A stretch of 20,563 nt of DNA from JAMXLO01 sp035492535. Its GTDB lineage: Bacteria; Pseudomonadota; Alphaproteobacteria; Acetobacterales; Acetobacteraceae. This document shows, piece by piece, positions 1 to 6,563 of this stretch. A model generated the notes under the pieces. That model was given only the letters and a program-made list of their open reading frames with translations, did not search any database and was not told the DNA's origin. The position numbers were made by a program, and so were the translations under genes. Each line of letters starts with the position of its first letter. Positions within the stretch are counted from its first letter, which is position 1. The stretch is from the NCBI GenBank assembly GCA_035492535.1, contig DATJJM010000246.1, positions 1-20,563 on the forward strand. The letters are read 5' to 3'.

Positions 1-191
1 GGACCGCGCGCACCGGCCATCGCCAGGATACGGGAATACTGCGACAGATATAGTGCATCCTGTACGATGTAACCCTGGAAGCGCTCACGGCTGAGCGTGC
101 CGGCGGCAAGTTCGGTGTTGAATGGCAGCCTGTCGATCATCTGCCGGAGATGGGCAGTGCGCTGCCAGGCATCGGAGGAGAATTCGGTCAT
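1..191 (-). CDS. TenA/thiaminase II family protein (3' part cut off by window edge)
   Basis: Only the first 63 residues are visible; the gene runs off the left edge. The fragment reads as the N-terminal helical region of the TenA (aminopyrimidine aminohydrolase/thiaminase II) family. A PFNTELAGGTLSRERF segment at residues 23-38 is followed by YIVQDALYLSQY at 41-52. Asp45 and Tyr48 match the positions of Asp44 and Tyr47 in Bacillus subtilis TenA. Family members hydrolyse amino-pyrimidines in thiamine salvage or degrade thiamine, in the cytoplasm. The catalytic Cys and C-terminal Glu lie outside the window, so the Cys-type and Glu-type (TenA_C/TenA_E) subclasses cannot be told apart. The ATG overlaps the stop of the upstream molybdenum hydroxylase gene (ATGA), which implies translational coupling and a shared operon. 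A PqqC-like relative is possible but less likely. Confidence 0.75.
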   Translation of the reverse strand, partial: MTEFSSDAWQRTAHLRQMIDRLPFNTELAAGTLSRERFQGYIVQDALYLSQYSRILAMAGARG

Positions 192-2536
192 TTCGCAATT
201 CCTTGCATCGCGCGCCAGACCCGTTCGGGCGTCGCAGGCATCTCGATATGGATGACGCCATAGTCCGACAGGGCGTCAACGATGGCATTGGTGACGGCGG
301 CAAGCGCTGGGGTGGTGCCACCCTCGCCGGCGGGGCGGATCCCAAGCGGATGAGTCGGCGACGGCACCTCGCTGAGTTCCGTCTGATAGAACGGCACGTT
401 GTCGGCGTGCGCAATCGCGTAATCCATTAGCGAGCCTGACAGCAATTGGCCTGACTGCGGATCGTACCACACCTGCTCCAGCAGCGCCTGGCCGATCCCA
501 TGCGCAATACCGCCATGCACCTGGCCATGCACGATCATCGGGTTCACCGCACGGCCGACATCATCGACTGCGGAGTAGTTCACCACGGCGACGACGCCGG
601 TTTCAGGATCGATCTCCACCTCGCAGACATGGCAGCCATAGGGAAAGGCGGCGCGGTTGATCGTCTCATCGCCAATTCCATCGAGCTTGCGCAGATCCTC
701 TGGCAGGTCGTCACGCTGCGCGGCAGCGGCGGCAAGCTCGAAGATGCCGATGGAACGATCGGTGCCTTTCACCGTGAAGTGCCCGCTGGAAAATTCCATG
801 TCGGCGACAGCGGCTTCCAGGATGTGCCCGGCGATGCGCAGCCCTTTGGCGATGATCTCGTTCGATGCGCCGAGCATCACGATGCTGCCGATACGCAGTG
901 CGCGCCCGGAATGCGAACCGCCCCCGACAGAGACGCGCGCGGTATCGCCCTGTACCAGCACGATGCTTTCCATCGGCACGCCGAGCCATTCGCCAACGAG
1001 CTGTGCGAAGCTGGTCTCGTGGCCCTGGCCGCTGGAGACCGTGCCAATCACGACTTCCACGGCGCCGGACGGCAATACGGTGATCTCGGCGCGTTCCCGT
1101 GGCACGCCGGTGGCGGTATCGACGTAGTTGGCAATGCCGATGCCACGCAGCTTGCCTTGTTCGCGTGCTTTGTGACGGCGCGCAGGAAATCCTTGCCAAT
1201 CGCCCAGCGCGAGCACGGTCTCCATCACCTTGTGGTAGGCGCCGCTGTCGTATTCCAGGCCGAACGGATTCCGGTAGGGCATCGCTGTTTCGGGTACCAG
1301 ATTGCGCCGGCGCAGTTCGACGCGATCGAAACCGCATTGGCGCGCAGCAATGTCGATCAGGCGCTCGACGACGAACATCGCCTCGGGGCGGCCGGAGCTG
1401 CGATAGGGGCGCGTCGGCGCTGTGTTGGTCAACGTGGCGCAGGCGCGGAAATGCACGGCGGGGACGTGGTAGATGCTGCTCATGATCTCCACGCCCTTGT
1501 GCAGGGGGCCGAAGGAGACGGGATAGGCGCCGCTGTCCACCATGTTGGTGCCGCGCATGGCGAGGAATTTGCCTTCGGCATCGAGCGCCAGTTCGGCATC
1601 AGCAGTCAGGTCGCGGGCCTGGTAGTCGCACAGGAACGCCTCGCTGCGCTCGCAGGTCCATTTCACCGCGCGACCGACGCGCTTTGCGGCCCAGGCGACC
1701 AGGGCGAACTCGGGATTGGACGCGCCCCGTGTGCCGAAATTGCCGCCAACATCGTGCATCACCATGCGGACGTTGTCGTCCGGAACGCCTAGCACCACGG
1801 CCATGTCATGGCGAGGACGAACGGCGCCGCCGGCACCCGCATGCAGCGTATAGCTGTTTGTAGCGGCGTCGTACTCACCCGTGGCGGCGCGCGGTTCCAT
1901 GGTGACACCGGCGATTCGCTGCACGCGGGTCGAGAGGCGAACCACGTGTGCCGCTGACGCAAATGCGGCGTGGGTGCCTGACGGATCGCCGACCTGGGCG
2001 TCGAGGCAGAAATTGGATTTTGCATCGGACCAGGTGAGGGGAGCGTTCGGAGCGGTGGCGGTGCGGGAGAACACGACGGCGGCAAGATCGGCGTAGTTGA
2101 CGATCACCTTCTCAGCGGCGTCCTTGGCAGCGGCCCGTGAGGTGGCGATCACCATGGCGACGATGTCGCCGACGTGACGCGCCTCATCCGTGGCCATCGG
2201 ATAGTGGGGCGGAATGAAGGGCTGGGAGCCGTCCGAATTGTCGAGCGAAATGTCGGCGGGATGACCAGTGCGCACAGCGTGAGGGATCGCCTTCAGTCCG
2301 TCGCGCAGCATGTCCTGCCCGGTGAGAACAGCAAGGACATCCGGCGGGGCAGTCGCCGCGTCGGTCTTTATCGAACGGATGAGCGCGTGGGCATGGGGAG
2401 ACCGCACCATGACCGCATAGGCCTGGCCAGCGACGTTGACGTCGTCGCTGTAGCGGCCGCGTCCGGTCAGCAGGCGCAGGTCCTCTCGGCGGCGCACTGG
2501 CTGGCCGATCCCCGTGCCGGTGGCATTGTGCAGCAT
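188..2536 (-). CDS. Xanthine dehydrogenase/aldehyde oxidase family molybdopterin-binding (large) subunit
   Basis: This 782-residue protein is a CoxL/XdhB-type molybdenum hydroxylase catalytic subunit, which hydroxylates a heterocycle or aldehyde with water as oxygen donor. The N-terminal a/b hammerhead begins with LLTGRGRYSDD (22-32). The Mo-cofactor region shows GGNFGTRG (264-271), PYRSSGRPEA (377-386) and GQGHETSF (503-510), and the C-terminal GEGGT carries the expected catalytic Glu738. The AYRCSFR loop of form I CO dehydrogenase is absent, so CO oxidation is unlikely. The start at 2536 was chosen because GGGAGG lies 4 nt upstream and the family's usual N-terminus begins there; a longer frame to 2665 adds 43 atypical residues. 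No FAD or 2Fe-2S partner subunit is next to it on the visible side. It overlaps the TenA-like gene by 4 bp. The substrate is unknown. Confidence 0.93.
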   Translation of the reverse strand: MLHNATGTGIGQPVRRREDLRLLTGRGRYSDDVNVAGQAYAVMVRSPHAHALIRSIKTDAATAPPDVLAVLTGQDMLRDGLKAIPHAVRTGHPADISLDNSDGSQPFIPPHYPMATDEARHVGDIVAMVIATSRAAAKDAAEKVIVNYADLAAVVFSRTATAPNAPLTWSDAKSNFCLDAQVGDPSGTHAAFASAAHVVRLSTRVQRIAGVTMEPRAATGEYDAATNSYTLHAGAGGAVRPRHDMAVVLGVPDDNVRMVMHDVGGNFGTRGASNPEFALVAWAAKRVGRAVKWTCERSEAFLCDYQARDLTADAELALDAEGKFLAMRGTNMVDSGAYPVSFGPLHKGVEIMSSIYHVPAVHFRACATLTNTAPTRPYRSSGRPEAMFVVERLIDIAARQCGFDRVELRRRNLVPETAMPYRNPFGLEYDSGAYHKVMETVLALGDWQGFPARRHKAREQGKLRGIGIANYVDTATGVPRERAEITVLPSGAVEVVIGTVSSGQGHETSFAQLVGEWLGVPMESIVLVQGDTARVSVGGGSHSGRALRIGSIVMLGASNEIIAKGLRIAGHILEAAVADMEFSSGHFTVKGTDRSIGIFELAAAAAQRDDLPEDLRKLDGIGDETINRAAFPYGCHVCEVEIDPETGVVAVVNYSAVDDVGRAVNPMIVHGQVHGGIAHGIGQALLEQVWYDPQSGQLLSGSLMDYAIAHADNVPFYQTELSEVPSPTHPLGIRPAGEGGTTPALAAVTNAIVDALSDYGVIHIEMPATPERVWRAMQGIAK

Positions 2537-2540
2537 CGGA

Positions 2541-2546
2541 CCTCCC
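2541..2546 (-). promoter_or_regulatory. Ribosome binding site of the molybdenum hydroxylase gene
   Basis: GGGAGG on the minus strand lies 4 nt upstream of the ATG at 2536. It supports this internal start over the upstream in-frame ATG at 2665, which would overlap the alpha-E gene. Confidence 0.6.
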
Positions 2547-2621
2547 TGCGGCACCTGATTGGGCCGCGCCGCGGAGCGTGGCGGATGGCTGGGGTGCGGG
2601 CAAGGTTGAGGGAAACCGTCC

Positions 2622-3617
2622 TCAGCTCTGCGTTTGTTCCTGTTCCGCCGCGACCGGCGCCCCACAGAGCCGGGTCATGATGTCGTTGTGCAACGCACCC
2701 AGCTCGCGTTGCATCCAGTCCAGGAACTGCGACAACCCTCGGCGCAGGATCTCCTCCACTGTCTGCGCCGCCAGCATGGATTGCAGTTCGTCCAGCCGCG
2801 CAAGCGCCGGCGTGCAGCCGCGCAGGTGGTAGCGGCTGCGCAGTGTGGTCAGGTGCCAGTCGAGTTGCGCCAGGCTCAGGCCGGCGGAGCGGGGGAAGGC
2901 AGTGTTCAGCAGCAGGAAGCCGGCAACTTCAGGCGGCCGATATCCGTGTGGATACTCGCGTCGATACGCATGGTAGCCGGCGGCGGCACGCAGCAGTTCG
3001 TTCCATTCGCCGGCATCGATCGCGGCGTCCGCCGCCTTCGGCATCAGCGCGTTGAACTTCGTGTCGATCAGCCGCGTGATCTGATCGGCTCGCTCGATGT
3101 GGCGGCCCATCATGTAGAAGTGCCAGCACTGGTCGCGATAGAATGTACCCTCGGTTATGCCGGTATGGGATTGCACGCCTTCCTTCAGCATCGCGCAGAC
3201 GCCGGACACTCCCTCGGGCGATATGTCCGCCTCGGTCAGCGCGCGGATGCGGCCATGGAACACGTTGATCTGTAGCCACATCTCGGTGGAGATCAGGGCG
3301 CGCAGCGTCCTGGCGCTCTCGCGGGCGTAGCGGATGGCGGACTGCACGGATGTCGGATTGTCGCCATCGAGCAGATAGAAGCGGGCCACGTTGGTGGCAT
3401 CGGCGATCGCGTTGCTGGCGAAGAAGGCGTCGGCGTCGCCGTTGATGCGCAGCAGCGACAGCCAGTTGCCATGGCTTTCATCGTCGCGGGCGAACGTCTT
3501 GGAGACATCCAGCAACCGCGCCAGGTTTTCGATACGCTCCATGTATCGCGCCAGCCACAGCGCACTGCCGGCATGGCGGGCGATCAGGTGCTTGCTGACA
3601 AAGTCCGTCTCGCTCAT
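2622..3617 (-). CDS. Alpha-E domain-containing protein (DUF403 family)
   Basis: This 331-residue, mostly helical protein matches the alpha-E family over its full length. The N-terminal ARHAGSALWLARYMERIENL (14-33) is characteristic, followed by ISTEMWLQIN and GRHIERADQITRLIDTKF; the paired 'R.iERA' helices are family hallmarks. The biochemical role is not established. Alpha-E proteins occur next to permuted ATP-grasp proteins, transglutaminase-like proteins and sometimes the proteasome-like peptidase Anbu, in clusters predicted to make or process a peptide-like product or tag. Here its ATG overlaps the stop of the ATP-grasp gene (ATGA), so the two are co-translated and probably form one functional unit. 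About 85 bp separates it from the molybdenum hydroxylase gene downstream, enough for an independent ribosome site and possibly weak operon continuity. Confidence 0.92.
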   Translation of the reverse strand: MSETDFVSKHLIARHAGSALWLARYMERIENLARLLDVSKTFARDDESHGNWLSLLRINGDADAFFASNAIADATNVARFYLLDGDNPTSVQSAIRYARESARTLRALISTEMWLQINVFHGRIRALTEADISPEGVSGVCAMLKEGVQSHTGITEGTFYRDQCWHFYMMGRHIERADQITRLIDTKFNALMPKAADAAIDAGEWNELLRAAAGYHAYRREYPHGYRPPEVAGFLLLNTAFPRSAGLSLAQLDWHLTTLRSRYHLRGCTPALARLDELQSMLAAQTVEEILRRGLSQFLDWMQRELGALHNDIMTRLCGAPVAAEQEQTQS

Positions 3618-5056
3618 TCCAGCACCCAGGTGTCTTTCGAGCCGCCGCCTTGTGACGAATTCACCACCAGCGAGCCCGCGCGCAATGCGACGCGCGTCAG
3701 CCCGCCGGGCAACACCCAGGTATCCCGGCCGGTGATCGCGAAGGGACGCAGGTCGATATGGCGCGGTTTCACGCCGTCATCGCACAATGTCGGACTGACA
3801 GAGAGCTTGATCATCGGCTGGCTGATGTAGTTTGCGGGATTGGCCTTGAGTTTCTCACGGAATTCGTCCAGCTCCGCATGACTTGCGTGCGGGCCGATCA
3901 GCAGTCCATAGCCACCCGACTCGGCCACCGGCTTCACCACCAGCTCGTGAAGATGCGCGAGTGTATACGCCAGCCCCTCCGGCTCGGCGCAGCTTCGCGT
4001 ATCGACGTTCTGCAGGATGGCGTCTTCACCCAGGTAGTATCGGATGATGCGAGGCATATAGGCGTAGACAGCCTTGTCGTCGGCAACGCCGGTGCCGACG
4101 GCGTTGGCAATCGATACGGCGCCGCGGCGCCAGGCGTCGATCAGGCCGCGCACGCCCAACTGGCTGTCGGGGCGGAATGCATCCGGGTCGAGGAAATCGT
4201 CGTTCAGGCGGCGATAGATCGTGTGGACCGGTGCTAGGCCCGCCGTCGTGCGCATCCAGACCGCGCCGCCCTCGACGATCAGGTCCTGGCCTTCGACCAG
4301 GGGCACGCCCATCTCGCGCGCCAGGAAGACGTGTTCGAAATACGCGGAGTTGAAGATGCCGGGCGACAGCAGGACCACCTGCGGATCACTGATCCCGCCG
4401 GGCGCAATCTCGGCCATCGCCTGGTGCAGGCGCAGTCCGTACTCGTCCACGCTGCGCACCCGGAGCTTCGCCATCAGGTCGGACAACACGCGCAACGTCA
4501 TGTGGCGGTTCTCCACCACATAGGCGACGCCGGAGGGTGTGCGCGCGTTGTCCTCCAACACCAGGTAGCGGCCAGAGTCATCGCGGATGATGTCGATGCC
4601 GCAGACATGCACATACGTCTTTTGCGGCGGGGTGAAGTCCACCATCGCCTGGCAATAGGCGGCGTTGCCCAGCACCAGCTCGCGCGGAACCACGCCATCC
4701 TTCAGGATCTTTCCGTCGTGGTAGATGTCGTGCAGGAACAGGTTCAGCGCGCGCACACGCTGGGTGACGCCGGATTCCAGGGTGTGCCATTCCTCGGCAG
4801 TGATGACGCGGGGGATCAGGTCGAACGGCAGGATGCGGTCGATCGCGGTCGCATCGGAATAGACTGTGAAAGTGATGCCGCGTTCCAGCAGATCGCGCTC
4901 AGCATCGGCCGAGCGGCGACGGAGTGAGTCGATCGGGAGATCGCCAAGGCGTTGATGCAGCAGTGTCAGCGCGGCATCCGGCGGCTGGCCGGGGCGGAGC
5001 ATTTCGCAGAACAGCGCGCCTGGATCGTAGCCTGCCAGCACGCCGTCCTGTCCCAT
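3614..5056 (-). CDS. Circularly permuted ATP-grasp type 2 family protein (DUF404/DUF407)
   Basis: The 480-residue protein carries family signatures of the circularly permuted ATP-grasp enzymes that pair with alpha-E proteins. These include an N-terminal YDPGALFCEML, VITAEEWHTLESGVTQRVRA, LFLHDIYHDGKIL and VLEDNARTPSGVAYVVENRH, and a C-terminal VVKPVAESGGYGLLIGP that resembles the ATP-binding glycine loop. ATP-grasp enzymes join a carboxylate to an amine through an acyl phosphate; the substrate of this subgroup is unknown. The ATG at 5056 has a GGGGGC stretch a few bases upstream and gives the usual family N-terminus. A GTG at 5119 would add 21 residues with no visible ribosome site, so it remains an alternative. 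The gene is first in its transcription unit, because a terminator-like hairpin lies just upstream behind the MFS gene. Confidence 0.9.
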   Translation of the reverse strand: MGQDGVLAGYDPGALFCEMLRPGQPPDAALTLLHQRLGDLPIDSLRRRSADAERDLLERGITFTVYSDATAIDRILPFDLIPRVITAEEWHTLESGVTQRVRALNLFLHDIYHDGKILKDGVVPRELVLGNAAYCQAMVDFTPPQKTYVHVCGIDIIRDDSGRYLVLEDNARTPSGVAYVVENRHMTLRVLSDLMAKLRVRSVDEYGLRLHQAMAEIAPGGISDPQVVLLSPGIFNSAYFEHVFLAREMGVPLVEGQDLIVEGGAVWMRTTAGLAPVHTIYRRLNDDFLDPDAFRPDSQLGVRGLIDAWRRGAVSIANAVGTGVADDKAVYAYMPRIIRYYLGEDAILQNVDTRSCAEPEGLAYTLAHLHELVVKPVAESGGYGLLIGPHASHAELDEFREKLKANPANYISQPMIKLSVSPTLCDDGVKPRHIDLRPFAITGRDTWVLPGGLTRVALRAGSLVVNSSQGGGSKDTWVLE

Positions 5057-5166
5057 CCACTGCCCCCGGCCGCAGTTATCCTGCCACACATCTTGCACAT
5101 TCCGTGCCGGGATTGCCACGACGCCGTGTCACCGGGCGACGGCGGCGCTGCTCGTTCGAAGGACGG

Positions 5167-5187
5167 AAAATGCCCGTTCGCTGGGCA
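5167..5187 (-). terminator. Putative Rho-independent terminator of the MFS gene
   Basis: Read on the minus strand, a TGCCC/GGGCA hairpin with a 7-nt loop is followed directly by TTTT. It starts about 5 nt after the MFS stop codon at 5192. Flanking GACG/CGTC bases could extend the pairing. The stem is short, so this is a moderate call. It would separate the MFS gene from the ATP-grasp/alpha-E operon. Confidence 0.45.
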
Positions 5188-5191
5188 GGCG

Positions 5192-6397
5192 TCAGTGGCG
5201 ACGGATCAGGGCAAGGGCGGCGCCGATCACGGCAATCACCGCCGTGAGTGGGCCGAAGCCGGCGAAGCCAAAGCTGCCGATCATCCAGCCGCCGAGTGCC
5301 GCGGCGCCGAGCCAGCCGACGCTGTTGGCGGCGACGTTCAGGCCCATGACGGTGCCTCGTACATGTTCGGGAACGGCGCTGAGTGCTGCCATGAGCGACG
5401 GGCGCGCGATCGCATTGAAGAACACGTAGGCGAAACCCAGGGCGACCGAGGTTTGCGCATCGATGGGCCAGCCGAACAGGGCGATGGCGATGATCCCGGA
5501 CACCAGCAGTGCAGTGCCGAAGATGGCGAACCGATCGCTCATGCGGTCGGCCAGCTGACCTCCCAGCACCGTGCCGACGATGTTGCCGAACGCGAACACC
5601 GCAAGGGGCAGCGCCACCATGTCGAGCGACAGCGCATACGTCGATTGCAGGAAGGTCGCATAATAGACCGCGATCAGGCCGTAGCAGATGCGCTCGCAGA
5701 TCCCCATGCCGAGCAGCCGGATCACCTGCGGCGACATGGCGGTGCGCAGCGACGGAACGCGGCTGCTGGCGCCCGATGCATCATCCGCTCGTCGGCTTGT
5801 GACGGCGAACAGGCTGGCGGCGGTGAGCAGGGCCGCGCCCGAAATGCAGAGATTCACCCCGCGCCAACCGATCCAGGAGCCGACCCACGCGGCGAGCGGA
5901 ACGCCAACGAGAAGCGTCAGGGATTGGCCGCTCATCACCCAGCCAAGGGCGCGGCCCTGCTGGGTGGCGGAGACGCGGGCGGAAACCTCGGCGAAGATCA
6001 CACCGCTGAACAAGCCGCACGAGCCGCCCGCCAGCGTTACCCAGGTGGCAACGGATGCGAAGGTGTCGGCTTGGGCAGCGCCGGCAGAGGCCACCGTCAG
6101 CGCCAAAGGACCGCCGAGCAGGAAGGGGCGGCGCCCCCAGCGGTCGGAGCCGGCGCCGGCCAGCATCGATGTGATGCCCCAGGCGATCGAGCTGATGGCG
6201 ACGAGGTTCGCGATCAGGGCGACGGTGACCGACAGGTCGCGCGACATGTCGAGCAGGAAGGGGGCGCGCGTGGTGCCGCTGGAGGAGACGGTGAACATGG
6301 TGAGACAGGCTACGGCCAGCAGCGGCCAGGGCATGCGGCCTGACGCGGACCAACGCGCCGTCAGGTGACGAGGGATCAGACGGAGGGCGTCGGCCAT
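5192..6397 (-). CDS. Major facilitator superfamily (MFS) transporter
   Basis: This 401-residue integral membrane protein has about 12 hydrophobic segments and the length of an MFS carrier. Motif A is visible as GAGSDRWGRRP (81-91) in the loop between helices 2 and 3, with a degenerate second copy, GGQLADRMSDR, in the C-terminal half. Motif-C-like GQSLTLLVGVPLAAWVG lies in the fifth-helix region. The pattern fits DHA1/AraJ-type efflux carriers driven by proton exchange, but the substrate cannot be read from sequence. The start at 6397 was chosen because the protein then begins shortly before the first helix; the longer frame to 6595 would overlap the divergent kinase gene. No strong ribosome site is seen, and an ATG at 6334 is possible. 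It is divergent from the sensor kinase and could be its target. Confidence 0.88.
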   Translation of the reverse strand: MADALRLIPRHLTARWSASGRMPWPLLAVACLTMFTVSSSGTTRAPFLLDMSRDLSVTVALIANLVAISSIAWGITSMLAGAGSDRWGRRPFLLGGPLALTVASAGAAQADTFASVATWVTLAGGSCGLFSGVIFAEVSARVSATQQGRALGWVMSGQSLTLLVGVPLAAWVGSWIGWRGVNLCISGAALLTAASLFAVTSRRADDASGASSRVPSLRTAMSPQVIRLLGMGICERICYGLIAVYYATFLQSTYALSLDMVALPLAVFAFGNIVGTVLGGQLADRMSDRFAIFGTALLVSGIIAIALFGWPIDAQTSVALGFAYVFFNAIARPSLMAALSAVPEHVRGTVMGLNVAANSVGWLGAAALGGWMIGSFGFAGFGPLTAVIAVIGAALALIRRH

Positions 6398-6515
6398 GGG
6401 GGCTGATGTTAGGCGGGCAGCGCAACGTTGGCGATGGTGAGGCTGGCCTGTCTCCGGTCCGTAACGTCTTCCGAAATGGTTGCCGCACAACGACGGCGGC
6501 TCGTACAACGCGCAG

Positions 6516-6538
6516 TTGCACGGGTTGCTCGAGTGCAA
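6516..6538. promoter_or_regulatory. Inverted repeat TTGCAC-N11-GTGCAA (candidate operator)
   Basis: Perfect 6-bp arms at 6516-6521 and 6533-6538 are separated by 11 nt, ending 25 nt before the kinase start codon. The spacing, with arm centres about 17 bp apart, suits a dimeric regulator better than a terminator. The bound protein is unknown. Confidence 0.35.
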
Positions 6539-6551
6539 AAAGCAATCTGTC

Positions 6552-6559
6552 GGGGGAAG
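6552..6559 (+). promoter_or_regulatory. Ribosome binding site of the sensor kinase
   Basis: GGGGGAAG lies 4 nt before the ATG at 6564 and 7 nt before a second in-frame ATG at 6567. It favours these starts over the in-frame ATG at 6480, whose extra 28 residues do not resemble the family. Confidence 0.6.
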
Positions 6560-6563
6560 CAGA

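Larger units (their letters stand above)
6398..6563. promoter_or_regulatory. Divergent promoter region between MFS transporter and sensor kinase
   Basis: This 166-bp region must hold promoters for both genes. The clearest element is the inverted repeat TTGCAC-N11-GTGCAA at 6516-6538, described separately. I saw no FNR/FixK-type TTGAT-N4-ATCAA box and no correctly spaced sigma-54 element. Confidence 0.5.

Noticed and set aside
500..1792. Long open frame (430 codons) opposite the molybdenum hydroxylase gene
   Set aside because: It lies wholly antisense to a gene with clear family motifs and shows no domain of its own. Long antisense frames are expected in GC-rich coding DNA.
188..2536. Form I CO dehydrogenase (CoxL)
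   Set aside because: The diagnostic AYRCSFR loop is absent; the position reads PYRSSGRPEA, as in general xanthine/aldehyde-type hydroxylases.
4952..6343. 463-codon plus-strand frame opposite the MFS gene
   Set aside because: It is composed mainly of Ala, Gly, Asp, Glu, Arg and His as an antisense image of hydrophobic helices, with no recognisable motif. The MFS reading is convincing.
6516..6530. Sigma-54 promoter (TTGCACGGGTTGC)
   Set aside because: The two elements are about 2 bp too close for the -24/-12 spacing and the first lacks the GG.
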